64,000 nt of DNA from Sporothrix humicola (Eukaryota > Ascomycota > Sordariomycetes > Ophiostomatales > Ophiostomataceae), in the NCBI GenBank assembly GCA_021396245.1, contig WNYE01000067.1, positions 1 through 64,000 of the forward strand, given 5' to 3'. Positions 1 through 12,258 of this stretch are shown one piece after another (position 1 is the stretch's first letter; each line of letters begins with the position of its first letter). A program made the translations under genes and the position numbers. The notes under the pieces were generated by a model, which made no database searches, was not told the DNA's origin, and saw nothing but the letters and a program-made list of their open reading frames with translations.

Positions 1-67
1 TTTTTTCGTTGTGGGTTTTTTTTTTGGTTTTTTTTTTTTTTCTGTTTTTTTTTTTTTTTTTTTTCTT

Positions 68-148
<81 letters not shown>
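1..148. repeat. Long imperfect poly(T) tract
   Basis: Almost every base from 1 to about 147 is T, broken by a few short G/C/A interruptions near 7-15, 26-27, 42-43, 65-70 and 105-108. On the minus strand this is a poly(A) stretch. It could be a microsatellite-like homopolymer, the A-rich tail of an old retroposed copy lying on the minus strand, or a region prone to assembly error. No retroelement coding sequence is visible beside it. Confidence 0.85.
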
Positions 149-149
<1 letters not shown>

Positions 150-1015
150 CCGATAAGTTTGATAGTCGCTTGTTTCCAGTGAAGTTGGTGAAGACGCAAT
201 ACCCCGCGATTGCGAATTCTGGCTGTCTCACGGCCTGTCAGCAAGGTTTTGGAGGGGCCCAGGGACCTTCTATGCGGCCCGCGACAGTGGCTGTCCACAC
301 GTGGCTGCAGCCAGCCAGTGGACTGGGCGGTCGTTCCTTCTGTTGGTTCACAACGGCCAGGAACAGGTGGGAGGGAAGGCTTGACCAGTACAGACCGCCC
401 GCGCTTTCCGCCAATGAGAGCCCTCTGTTCCTTCTTTAAAAATTTATGCCCGCCCCTGTCATAAGCTGTCTTTTTGGAGGCAATAACCCATATCCCAGCC
501 AGTCTCGTGCCTTCTTTCCGCCGTGCCCCGGCAGAAGCTTTTCTCTTCTCCAACAAAAACAACATCACCAAAAAGGGTCACGATTGTTCAATTTCGTGGC
601 CTCGTCTCAACGCCCGCCAGCAATCCGCAATCCACCTCGCAACTACTTGCAACAGCTACGTGGATATTTTGAACGCGGGCTCGTTCTGCAGTGAGAAGGA
701 GGTCTTTCGTAAGCGCTACTGCAGCCTTTTTTCGAGGATCCTTCTCGCCATTTTATTTTTCGTTCTTTTTTGCCTCGACCGAGTCCTCACCGTCACTTTG
801 CATTCGATACCCAGCCACGACATACAGCTCCGCCTTTCCGACTCTGGCCCTTCCGAACCGTTTCTTGCAAGCCCCGCCAATTTTGGCTTCCCAAACCGAC
901 GGTTCCGGCCACGTCCATCTAGGACACCCGACATTTTTCTCGCAGTACCTCGCAACTTTTCGACTTCCAGCATTTAGGCACCCACTCCCCGGTGGCCGAC
1001 CTCCCACGGCTCACC
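149..1015 (+). other. Intergenic, with leader/promoter of the next gene
   Basis: No supportable gene. From about 440 to 1015 the plus strand is pyrimidine-rich (many C/T runs), as is common in promoters and 5' leaders of filamentous ascomycetes, so this probably belongs to the gene starting at 1016. Several short open frames here have no recognisable content. Confidence 0.6.
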
Positions 1016-4000
1016 ATGGCTCCCATAGCGATCGATGCCCCGATCGTAACTGGCAATATACCACCAATCGACCGCATCAGCGCGCCGTCTTCAAAACAAT
1101 CCATTGAAGAGGTTTGCTTCACAGCAGCCCTCATCTGCCTCGATGGCCACTTTAGCGATCTGCCGTCCATCCCGGGCCCGCTTACCCAGTCCAGGGTTGC
1201 CAGCATGGTGGCCCGCACGCTTGAGAAAACTCACAGTCGTAAGGATGTCCGTGAAGCTCTTGCTCGCAACGTGGAGATTTGGGTGTACTTGACGCGCATC
1301 TTCAACAACGCCATCGATAACCTGACCGCCCGCTCCATTGCCGGCCTCAACGACCCGCCATATGATGACAAGTCCAGCGTCGCCAACGGAAGCACCAATG
1401 CCAGTGCCAACGGCAGCCACGGCCATGCCCACCACAACCACCTTCATTCCCATATGGGCCACGACAACTCGGAGCTCATGATCAAGAACCACGCAAGCCT
1501 CAAGGAAGATCTGCAGATCCTTAACAAACTCATGCACATTGCTCGCAACCTGCTCGTCTGCTCTGTGCCCGAGGTGCCGCAGGATATTTGTGCCGCCGTC
1601 AGTTTCGATGCCGTCGTCTTCCAAATAATTGTCCTGTGCGTCAACCTGGCCGGAAAGGGCTACCACAGCGAGGCGCTGGACGAGGCCGGACGTAACAAGC
1701 TGAGCGAAATATATGACTTGTGTATGTCACATATGTTTGCTACAAATTCTCCACAGTTATTTTTCTTCTTCTCTTTTTTGCCTTTGTATCGGCCACTGAT
1801 ATAACGTCATACTAACTGTATAGTCAAAAAACTGTTGGTGACATCTCTCCAGCAGGTGCACAACTGGACGGCCAAGAACGACCGCAACAAGATGGCCTTC
1901 TGGTACTATGTCTTCTTTGAAGACGAGTCGATGCCGGACGACTTGGATACGCTCGGCGGCGACGGAACGGGCTACCGCCCTGACCTGGCCAAGATCGAAC
2001 TGCGGCACTGGCTCGAACGCAACGCCACCATTTGCCCCGAGGCCCTCGAACGCCTAATTGAATACGCCAACACACACCAGACCAAGGCACCCGGCATTCC
2101 CTCACTCAACTCTCCACTGGCACGCCTTTGGATCCCCAGCAACCTCTTGGATTCAGAGGTCAGTCGCGACGAGGCCAAGTACGCCCAAGACGAGGCTTTT
2201 GGTCGCGTCTCCCACGAGAACGAAATCTGGTGGGAGCGTGTGAGCGATCCTAACCGCGACGAGTGGCGGCTACCCATGCCCGATCGTGCCTATGGTAAGC
2301 GCCGCCAGTCCTTTTTCAAACACATCCTCCTGCACAGGTTCAGCCCTCGCTGGCGGATGCGGGACGAAGACGCCGCTCAAGGATACAGCATCCACCTGAC
2401 AGGCGAATACTTCCGCGTTCCCGGCAAGGGCGATGCCGAACTAGATAGCAAGCTCGACGAATTCGGGGACGACGACGACGATGAGACTGAAGAGAGCGGT
2501 GAGGAAGAGGAGATTATGCAGCGCGTGGTTGAGGTCGACGACGACTACGACGACGACGACAGCGAAGACGAGGGTAGCGATGAAGACGCTGAGGCTGACG
2601 ATAAAATTCACAAAGAGCATGAAGACGGCGAAGAAAGCGAGGGCGAAGGCGAGGACGATGAGCACCACAGCCACAGCCACGGCCGCAACTGCCATCGCTA
2701 CCACCACCACCACTACCACAGTCATCACGACCACGACCACGATCATGACCACGAACATGACCACGACCACGACCATGATCATGACCATGACCATGATGAC
2801 GAGCACGATGGTCCCTACCTCGATATCCACGGCAACCCAATCGACGACTATGATGACGATGATTTGGAAGACGATGAAGACGATGACGATGACCACCATC
2901 ACAGTGGCCACCATAGCGACCACGACGACCTGGACAACGACTCCTACGCTGAGGGGCCTGTGCTTGGCCTTCTTACTGAGATCCCCAACATACTCGACCC
3001 CAAGCAGATTGAGGCCCTGCACATGATCATCAAGTCGTGTATCCTGGACACCATGGGCTGCGGTCTGACAGCTCAGGGCGAGAGTCTGCAGCAAGCACGC
3101 TGCAAGTTCCTCCTTGCCTCTGACAGTGGCCGCAGCCTCCTTCGCGAACTCCTCGTCTTCATTGCCGTCTGGGACCAGGAGGAGACCTCGCTGATCTGGG
3201 AGCTCACATCGCAGATCCTCGAGGCTATCCATGATGCGTCGTTGATTCCTTACGCCTGGACAGAGCTCCGCATCCCCAAGGATGTCGTGTCACCTGCCCA
3301 GACCGCAATGTTGCGCATGATCAGCTACTTCTTCCGGAAAAAGTATCTCGGCCAGAACTCTCTGCCTGCAGCGTCGAACGGCGCGCCACCGCGGCAGCGT
3401 GTCGATGCCAGAGACATGCGCCTGGTCCATTTTATGGTCAGCACCGTTCGCTGCCGCATCGTGCCTGAATGCCTGGCCTTTATGTCTGTCCAAGGCGATA
3501 TTCGACGCGGCACAACCGATAGTTCCGTGTTTCCTATCGAGAACTGGGACATGGACCATGCTCGTGACGGCCTGTGCCAGATGCTCGAGCTTCTCGCTGT
3601 TGTCTCTGAGATCGAAGAGATCCGTGCCCAACTTGTCGACTGGGAGCTTGCCGTCGAGTTGGTTGCTCTGCTAAAGGGCCTCGAGGAAGCCATCCCGAAG
3701 AAGCCGCTTGTCGAAGCCGCTCCCCAACGTCCGAATCCCAATTCGTCTGCTCTCGCTGCCGCTATGGCTGGTGCGACGGCCGGGCGTGCTGCTGCAGCCG
3801 CTGCCGCTGCCAACGCGGGGCGGCCAGGACAGCAACAGCTTCCTCCGCCACCGCCGCCGCCACCGCCGCCAGCTCCCCAGGAACCGGCGTACAAGTTCCC
3901 CTGGGCCGGTATCAAGACGCAGGTTCTGTCCATTCTTGCCACACTCTTGCAGCCCGAACCAGGCACGACGAGTCCTGGCAACGCACAGGTCCAGAACCAG

Positions 4001-5287
4001 ATCATGGAGGAGAAAGGCATGCTCGCACTGCTGAACGCGTGCGTCTACGACGACCATAACCGTTTTGCCCGTGAACGTGTTCAGCTATGCCTCAAGTACC
4101 TTATGGACGGTTGCGACGAGGCCAACGTGTTTGTGCGAGAACTCGTCAAGTCGACCCCGCCGCCCAACAACGGCGGAAACAACGGAGCAGCCGGCCCGTC
4201 TGGCGCTCAGCCGCCAGCCAATGGTGTGAGACGCGTCCGCGTCGATGGTGTTGAGGGCGAGGTCAAGGTCCGTGTCCGCGCTGAGGGAGAGGCTGGCCCG
4301 AGTGCCCCGGCCCCTCCAGCCGTCCCCTCCGTCCCAGCCGCCCCTGCTGCAAGTGCTCCGCCGCCGCCACCAACTGAGACTGCGGCCCCGGCAGCTACAG
4401 CCCAATCACACGGCACACCTACTGTTCTGCCGTCGCCATTAGTTTCGGCACCCAGCGCACCTCCTGGAACCGCTCGGCAGCGTAAGCAGCGCCAGAAGCG
4501 CCAGCAGAAGCAGAATCGCTTGAAGCAGCAGGAGGCCGCTCAGGAGTCACAAGACGACCAATTCGCGCAGAGCGCCTCACCGCAGCCGCCCCAAGCTCCG
4601 TCTCAACAACCGCAAACATCTCAGGTGCCAACTCAACAACAGCAGCAGCAACAACAGAAGCAGAAGCAGCCTCAAGCTCAACAACCAGCAACTGCCTCAC
4701 CTCGCGTCTTTGGTCCTCCGCCGCCGCCTCCGCCTATCGCGCCGACGCTAGCCTCACTGGCAGCCCAAATGTCTCAGCTCACTGCGCTTCCTACGCCCGA
4801 GATGTTCCAAGCCGGCGCCGCCGGCCACTCGGGACAGCCTCCAACCGGCAAGATGGCCGAGGCCTTGGCAGCACGCCGCGCACGGTGCGAGTCTCTTCTT
4901 GGCGAGATAGTGTCTCTGTCCGACCACACCGCTCGCATGGCCGTGTCAATGAACCGTGGCGAGATGCCGCTGCCCGACGACACGCTTATGAATTTCCTCA
5001 AGAGCCAAAAATTCCTGGAGCGCTGCCGCGAGCGCCTCACGCGTCCCGTCTCCGGTGCCCCCGACGCTCTTGTCGAAGAGGGCAGCAGCCTGACGAGCAG
5101 CATGCTGGCCGACCCGCTTGGCAGTCTCTTCTCAGGCCTCGGTGTGCCTGGGGCGGCTGACGCAGATGCATCCGCCTCTGTGGCACAGACTTCTCTCGAG
5201 GACCAATACAGACTCGTTGAGCAGGCCCTGCTGTATCTGACAGAGGACCTGGCTAAGAACCCGGAAGTTACGCACCCGCCTCGTTAG
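1016..5287 (+). CDS. Large acidic, His/Asp-rich conserved-looking protein of unknown function
   Basis: Exons 1016-1721 and 1824-5287 join in frame to 1389 residues. The intron has donor GTATGT, branch TACTAAC at 1810-1816 and acceptor TAG at 1821-1823. The ATG at 1016 lies in a good fungal context (CACCATGG). Residues 1 to about 440 look globular and helical. Residues about 450-605 are extremely acidic, with an alternating His/Asp stretch at about 523-562 (codons near 2683-2800) that could bind divalent metals. Residues about 605-890 are globular again. The rest carries Ala/Pro-rich, poly-Pro and poly-Gln segments and a short ordered helical C-terminus (about 1245-1389). A His-rich patch (HGHAHHNHLHSH) also sits near residue 140. 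I do not recognise the family. It is not SamB/Mub1 as far as I can judge. The reading frame and codon use leave little doubt it is a real gene. Confidence 0.85.
1722..1823 (+). other. Intron in the 1016-5287 gene
   Basis: Donor GTATGT at 1722, branch TACTAAC ending 1816, acceptor TAG at 1821-1823. Removing it joins a phase-1 codon (T + TC) and restores one open frame. This shows the window-wide intron style. Confidence 0.85.
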
Positions 5288-6173
5288 GACATGGCAGTGT
5301 AAAAGCCGGTGTCCAACAAATTACAAAAATAAAAATAAAAAACCAGACGATCGGTCTTATCCCTTAATGGTCGCTTCTCTAATCATGTTCAAAAATGTTT
5401 TTATATCCTTCATTTTTAGGCCACAGAAAGAGTCTGGACCGGGAAAAGCATAGCAATTTGGCGTTTCGCATAGCATCACTAAGGGTTTGCTTTAATTATA
5501 TCCATACGTTTTTCTGGGGTTTGGATGCGGAATGAGTGTTTAGATACTGGAATTCATCACAAAATTGTTTACAGCACGAATGAAATCTGCCAGGTACTCC
5601 GTAATTATGAATTCATAGTTATAGTGATGACAGTTGCCAAAATATGCTGACACATTAGTAAACATTGACTTCGGAAGAACCTCCGTTTACTCACTGTTTA
5701 CTCGCTGTATATTCGCCGTTTGTTAACTGTTAATTTCCCGTTTATTCACTGTTTATTCACTGTTTATTCACTGCTTGTTCCGTTCGCCGTTTACTCTCCG
5801 TTTGTTCACTGTTGGCCCTCCATTAATTCATTATTTATTCGCCAACTATTCACCATCAAGCTTGCCCTCATCTCATGATCATTATTTCGTTTTGTATTTT
5901 TATCGTCCGAAGAATATCCCGATAACAAGCTACTAATAAACGAAAAGCTACCAGGGCGGTGTCCAATCTCTTTTTTAATGTAAAAATGAAAACAAAATCA
6001 GCACGAATAATAGCTTTTTTCTAGCCAAAACATAAAAACTCTCCCGCTCTTCGTCGCTCTTCTTCGCCATCCTGTCGGAATCGAATGCAGTCGCCTTTTT
6101 GCTTGCTCTTTTGCTCGCCATCATATATTACCATCCTCTAATAGGGAGCATCGTTTTCATCGCGAGGACGGCG
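5288..6173. other. Convergent 3' intergenic region with degenerate tandem repeat
   Basis: This lies between two convergent genes (plus-strand gene ending 5287, minus-strand gene ending 6174). It is AT-richer than the flanking coding DNA and holds 3' UTR sequence on both sides. No coding potential is seen. It contains the 11-base degenerate repeat at about 5695-5835 and a TACTCCGTA palindrome-type 9-mer at 5595-5603. Confidence 0.7.
5695..5835. repeat. Degenerate 11-base tandem repeat (GTTTATTCACT-like)
   Basis: The unit GTTTATTCACT occurs almost perfectly three times in a row around 5740-5775. It continues on both sides in decayed form (GTTTACTCACT, GTTTACTCGCT, CGTTTGTTCACT, CGTTTACTCTC). 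The pattern suggests an old minisatellite that has diverged by point mutation. Confidence 0.75.
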
Positions 6174-9100
6174 CTACTGCTCGCGCTTCTGCGTGCCCTC
6201 CTTAACAGCCGCCAGGATCAGGTCCCGGGCCTTCTCAATACCCTCGGCGGAGCCAATCATCTCAATGGCGTCCTGGCCGCTCTTGCCCTGCGGCACAAAG
6301 ATACGGCAGCCGCTCTGCTTGCGGATCGAGTCGATCTTCTTGCCGCCCTGGCCCACGACGTGGCGGAATAGGCGAGAGTCCGGCAGCACCAGGTAGCCCG
6401 TGGCGTTGCTCTGGCCCGACTGCTCGAGAGCCTGCTCAATCGCCTTCTGGGCCTTCTCCACGTTCTCTGGCGTACCGTGCAGAACCCATGGGATGTCACC
6501 AGTCTCCGTCGACGAGACCTCCACAACGCTCCACGAGTGAGCGCCCTCAGCGGCATCGTCGTCGTCCGTAATCAAGGGCAGGGCGCCGTTGCCGTTGGGA
6601 GCAGAAGCCACAGGACGTGCCGGAACGGCGTGGCCAGCGTGGTCAACCGTCACCTGGTTCTCGTTGCGCAGGCGGCGGAAAAATTGGCCGTTGTTGGAGA
6701 TGGCGTGGTGGAGGTTGCGCGGCACCTGGATCGTCGTGGCGTGCTGCTCCTTGATGAGCGACTGGATGTGCTCTTTGGCCTTTTGCACGTTCTCCGGCGA
6801 GCCCGTCACCTTGACGTCCGTGCGTTCCTCGCCCTGTCTGGGGATGTCGACAACGACAGAGAAGCGGGACTCGATCTGGCGTCTGGTCTCGCCGCCACGG
6901 CCGATCAGCGATCTGTGCTTGTCCTGGGGAACATCAATCACCTCCGAGACCTGGTTGGCACGCTGGTCAACAAACTCCTGGATCGACTTGGTGATGGCCT
7001 CAACAAACGACCGGCGGCCCTCAATCTTGATTGCCGTCTCGCTGCTGTCCTGGTTCGGGAACTGAATGGCCCGAGACAGCTCTCTGCGGTCGTCCGAGCC
7101 ACCAGCCTTGACAACGAGGTCCTTGATAGTAGAGCCTGCGGCCATGTTAGTGAGACTGCGCATACGTAAATCAAAAGTTAGGGGAAAAAAAAGAGGGGCT
7201 TGGACAAACCTCCAGGGCCAATAAGGGCCTTGTGGAATTTCTTGTCGACCTCAATGGTCGTGCTGACGGTGTCGTCAAGGACAGCCTTCTTCTCCAGAAG
7301 AATCTTCTTGGCCGCCGTCACCTGTTCCTTGCTACCCTTGAGCTGAATCTCCACAACAGAATCAGGCTCGCCACGGCTGTTGGGGACATCAATCTTGGCG
7401 CCCGTCTGATTGCGAAGAGCCTCCATTGCAGAACCGCCCTGGCCAATCAGGTAAGGCACCTGCTTTTGCTGCACCTCAATAGTGGCAGTGAACGACTTCT
7501 CCTTAATGTACAGGTACATATCCATGATCTCCTTACGGGCCTCGTCGGCACCCTTCTTGGGGCCACGCACGATAACTTCGTCGGGGCCCTGCTGGCGGCG
7601 GGGCTTGCCAGCATCGCTGGCAGCATCTGTGACAGACTCGTCGTCGCGGGCCGGCTTGGCAACGCGCGGGAAGAAGATGAGAACCTTGTGACGGTCCTGG
7701 AGGCGGTTGATGGTGCTACCCTGGGCGCCGATCAGCTCACGGTGGAACTTGGGCTCGATCTTGAGAATGTGCGTCGTTTCGTCAGCCAGCTGGCGGGCGA
7801 CAGAGTTGATGTGTGCTCGGGCTTTCTCAGCCTTGGCCTTGGGACCCTTGAGCTCTACCTGGCCATCCTGGACCTGGATCTCGACATCAAACTTGTCCCG
7901 CAGCTGGCTGATGTTGCTGCCACCCTTGCCAATCAGGTGGTTAGCATAGGCCTTGGGGAAGTCGAATGTCAGAGTGAAGCCACGCTCCTTCTCGTCCTCC
8001 TTCTCCTGCTCCACGAAAGCGTTGATCTTGACAACCAGCTCATCAACGGAGGTCTTGGGACCCCGCAGGGTCACGACAGTACCAAGGCTGGAGACACGGA
8101 CAGGCGGCTGGTTCGGCGGGCGTGCCTCCTGCTCCTTCTTGATAAACCGCCGGAGGCGCTCGTGGAACTTGTGCGGGACGTCAACTTGGGTGGTCTGAAT
8201 GTCTTCCTGAGCGCCAATAAGTTCAAGAAGGTGCTTCCGTGCATCACGGACACCCTGCTGGAAAGCGGCGACCTCCTGCGGAGACGGAACCGTCTGTGGC
8301 AGGGTGTACGGTCCAGCAGATTCGTCCGAGGGGCCCTCGTAGACGAGGAGGACAGGTGCGCCGGACTCGGAAGCCTCCGGCACAACAAGGTAGACACCGT
8401 AGTCCTTCTGCAGGCGAGGGCGGATGTCGGTGCGCAGAAACTGGTGGTAGAAGGGGTCGACGGGGATTGTGGCCATCCGGCTGGGCGGGTGGCTGGAGAT
8501 AATGTTCTTGATCTCCGTCTGGGCGCGGAAAGCGTTCTTGCCGTCACGCGAGTACAGCTCCCAGGGAAGTGCACCTTCGCTCGTGAAAGGCGTGTTGATG
8601 TGGCTCTGGTACTCGCGCTCCAGGCGCTCAATCTCCTTCCGCTGGCGCAAGTAGCGGGTGACGTTGCGCGCATGGGCGGCGGCGCTGCCAGGGGCCTGGC
8701 GGTGGAAGCGCGAAATGTCATAGTTGGAGCACTGCATGCCCATGGCCAGATCAATGGCACGCTCCAGACCAGCCTCGACCTGGTCTGCGGGGCCAACAAT
8801 GGTCACACTGTCGTCCTCGGCATCCTCGGGTAGGATAACCACGCAACCAGTCTCGTTGAAGAACTCCTCCATTGGTGTGCCGTGTTGGCCAATAATGAAC
8901 TGCTGGCGACCAGGGGGGATGGAAGTCTGCTGCAGCTGCAGGCGCTGCTGGAGCTGAGCTGCCGCCTTCTCAATCTCGGCGCGAGCGTTCAGGACAGCAT
9001 TGCGCTCGCCGGTCAGCTGGATGTGGTTGTCCGTAGACGGTGTGAAAACAGGGCGGCCGTCGTCAGCCGTTGTGGGGGGCTGAGCAGAGCGCGGCTGCAG

Positions 9101-10246
9101 AGGCGGCACACGAATCTGAACGCCATTGTTCTCCAGGCTGGAGAGAAGGCCATGGTTGGGGTCCGAGATGAAGGGGTAGAACTCGGAAGGGATACCGCGC
9201 AGGCGGGTGTTGGTGTTGGCCGAACGCTCACCAACGATCTTCAGGATGGCGTCCCGAGCCGCACGCGCGGAAAGGGCATTACCCTCCACGGTGACGTCGA
9301 TAGTAGCATCGTCATCGTCCTCATAGGCAGCCGAGACCTCGTCAGCCTTGGGGAGCTGGATTCTCGCGCCCGTCTTCTCCTGGAGCGACTTGATGGTCGA
9401 ACCTTGCTTGCCAATGATGTGGGGTCTAACAGACTGGGGGATGGGCACATTGACCGAGACCTGTAAAAAGGGAGAAGAAAATACCGTTAGTCACACGCCA
9501 AATATCAGAAAAAGACTGACGAAAATATAAGTGAAACTCACCTTGGCACCAATCTGCTGGACAAGGTCACGCAGGGCCTGCTGGGCAACCTCAGGCGGGC
9601 CGGTAGCGTTGAACTGTCTCCGGCCACCGGTGGGCGGGAGCATAGTAATATTGGCACGCGACTTGCGGTTGATGTCCTTGATGATATCCGGAACGGGGCG
9701 CTTCAGAGAGCTACGGGGCAGGAGCTGGTGATCCTCGAGCGTGACGCTGGAAACGTTGCGGCCGGGGATGTTCAGAGTCGGAGCGGCCGAGCGAGCAGGG
9801 GCAGTCTGGGCCGGAGCCGGAGCGCTGCTACCGTTGGAAGCCGGCTGCGAAGCGCCGTTCGCGCCGTTGGCAGGGCGGCCGGCGGTCTTGGCGTTCCAGA
9901 CGGGTGCAACATTGGCAGACGACTTCTTGGAGCCGCCCAGCTCGGGGAAGAGCTCGTGCGAGTGGGTGTCCAGCTTGGAGGCAGGCGTGGGTTCGGGGGC
10001 CTTCTGCTTGCCGGCAGCCTTGGCAGACGGCATCGGGGCCCAGGAAGGGGCAGAAGCGTCAGTCGGGGCAGGGCCAGAGGCCTCAGCTTCAGCAGCCTCG
10101 CGACGGAGGATGGCATCATGCTTGAGATCCTCCTCATCAGGGACCGATTCAATGGTCACATGGTGGCTGCCGTGCTCTTGCATCAGGCGCTGAGCCGCAG
10201 AGGAAGCGTTGCCGGAATCGGCAGTGGACGAGGAACCGGAGGCCAT
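6174..10246 (-). CDS. scp160: Scp160/vigilin-type multi-KH-domain RNA-binding protein
   Basis: Three exons read on the minus strand, 10246-9542, 9460-7210 and 7135-6174, give 1305 residues, close to the 1222 of yeast Scp160. Donors are GTGAGT and GTTTGT, and acceptors are CAG. Both joins restore KH motifs; the second rebuilds LIGPGGSTI across the intron. GxxG-type KH signatures are seen near residues 247 (IIGKQG), 423 (IIGQHG), 743 (LIGKGG), 809 (LIGAQG), 905 (LIGQGG), 980 (LIGPGG), 1063 (LIGRGG) and 1244 (VVGQGG), with weaker copies between. The first 170 residues are Ala/Ser/Pro-rich linker. Family knowledge: vigilins bind many mRNAs, associate with polysomes and the ER, and affect translation efficiency and ploidy maintenance. 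The start ATG is preceded by a long open leader with no competing frame. The gene is convergent with its left neighbour. Confidence 0.93.
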
Positions 10247-11456
10247 TTTTTCGTTAACCAGGCGCAGAATCGTTTACCGGAGAGGGATGGGGTGCCGAAG
10301 CGTCGAAGAACCGAGCAGAATGTGTGGATTTGAAGTTGACAAGAGACTGTTGATGAAGAGAAAGTCAGAAACAAGCAAGAAAGCGAAAAGGGAGAAAGGA
10401 AAGGCAAGCGATCGGCGAGGAATATAGCTCCGGGTTGTGCGGCACACCTGTAAGCAACACACAGCCGGCCACTAGCTAGCTAGCCCTAGTGACTGCACCA
10501 CGGCCATTGACAGTGTGAGGTAGCTGATTGCTGCTTAGAGGCGATATAAAGGAGGCAAATGGACGAGAGGGAACATGCATCTCCCTGCACGAGATTCTGA
10601 TGGGGAGGGGACTAAATCATGCCATAGGATGCTGCCGGGCCAATTCAACGTACATTCGGACAAGAAAGCGGGCAGGTAGCCCTTCGGTGACAGCTTTGTG
10701 CTGGGACAAGACAATGTGCGTAGGGATGCGCGTTGTGGTGATGGTGGTGATGCTTTGGGAGGTAAGAAGGAGAGAGGAAATGGGAACGGGGAATTGAGAA
10801 GGTGCTTGCTGCCGAGACCACCTCGCAGCAGTCGAGGAAGGTGCCAGGGGGGCCCCACATTATCGAGCGGACCGCCATTGGGATAGGACAAGCTGTCCGC
10901 AAGAAGAAGCTACGGGTCTTGCGCAGTTGCGGAGGGCAACCGGCCAATGGTCTTGTCTCCTTATTTTTCTACGGGGTAGTCTAGAAGGAGGACCATCGTG
11001 TGAATGGATTTTATGAGCATGCATGGGAAAGAGCAATAGGGGTGCAGGAGTAGCAACAGGGGAGAAAAGACACGTTTGGCCAGGAAGGTGCAAAGGAGAG
11101 CAGAAAGGGAGCAGAAAAAAGCGCTATTTCGCCGGAAATTTTGCAATAGAACCTGGGAGGCGCAATTGCTGCGGGGCAGCTTCAGAAGCAAAGAAGGGGG
11201 AAGGAACGGTGTTGCATTGAGCACTGGCGGCTGAAGAAATGGAAGTAGCGAAGAGCGGCGCAGGAGGTCAAGAGAAGAAGCTAGCCAATGCTGCCATATG
11301 ATTGGCGCATTATGACCAAGGCAACAAGGGAGTCGAGAACACGTCTCTGGGCTTTCAAAGTCAAAAGTCAACACCGTGTATTCTCATCTTTCATCTTTCA
11401 TCTTTATCTTTTTTATCCGTAGCTTTTATTCCATGGCAAAGAGGGCCCTGAACCTG

Positions 11457-11464
11457 TATATAAG
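11457..11464 (+). promoter_or_regulatory. TATA-like box (TATATAAG) without an obvious gene
   Basis: A perfect TATATAAG follows a TTTCATC-type pyrimidine repeat (about 11383-11420). It precedes a CA-rich leader-like stretch with an ATG at 11565 that runs only ten codons before a stop. It could be the promoter of an unannotated transcript, or chance. Confidence 0.3.
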
Positions 11465-12258
11465 ACACTCAGATGTCCTCAGATTCAAAGTGCTGAGCCA
11501 TCGACCCACAGGGAAGTTCGCTTAATCGATTAAACACATTCGCACTCCCCTCGCCACACCAATAATGTTACTACCGTGGGAGGAAAGGACATCATAGCAA
11601 ATTTAATGGCTACTCTTTCCATCACAATAGGGTCCAAAATGCTTCATCGGCACATGTTCTTCGCCGAGACAGTTCGGGGGAAGGAGCGACGGGCCAACCC
11701 GTGATTAGCTAATCCGGAACAAATACCGTGTGCCGGAGCACCCTTGACTTATGTGAAAGAAGACCCTCAAAGGCCTAGTAAAAACCCTATCCGTGCTCCG
11801 TTTGTCACCAAAGCTCACCCCTGCTGGCGTTGCTGATCCTCGAGAGCTTTGGTGATCTCAGCCAGGCATATATCGATGGTGTCTGTTTTGTCCAGTTTCC
11901 AACCAAATCGAGTTTTAAAGTTTGCCATGTGATTACAACGTTTTGTATAAGTATCCACGTCACTTCCTCGTGTTCCAATAGGTTTTAGGCATGTACTTGC
12001 GCTTGATTAAAGCGCCTCAGACATGCACAAACGTGGCAGCCCGAGACCCTCGAGTACTTCTTATGCAGGTAATCCTTCCAAGCACTTTTGGACGTTCGTA
12101 TTCCAGTGTCCGTATCTGCCTCGTGGTAAAAATGAAAATCAACATAATAAGTACGGACAATATACAGTAACTTGACTCAGCTTTTTCCGTACCAAGTGAT
12201 ACTATCGTCTTGAATAAAAAAGGGAACAAATAAGTGAACAAAAAAGACTGGCGGGCGT

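Noticed and set aside
2441..3232. 263-codon minus-strand frame
   Set aside because: Antisense of the His/Asp codon repeat. The Val/Ile-rich product is a mirror of that repeat.
1016..5287. Identity as the MYND-finger protein SamB/Mub1
   Set aside because: Considered because of the gene's size and helical N-terminus, but no MYND zinc-finger cysteine pattern is seen and the start of the protein does not resemble that family.
7232..8833. 533-codon open frame on the plus strand
   Set aside because: It lies antisense inside the KH-domain gene, starts at a non-ATG codon and is Leu/Val/Asp-rich, as expected from GC-biased codons read in reverse. The KH motifs are all on the other strand.
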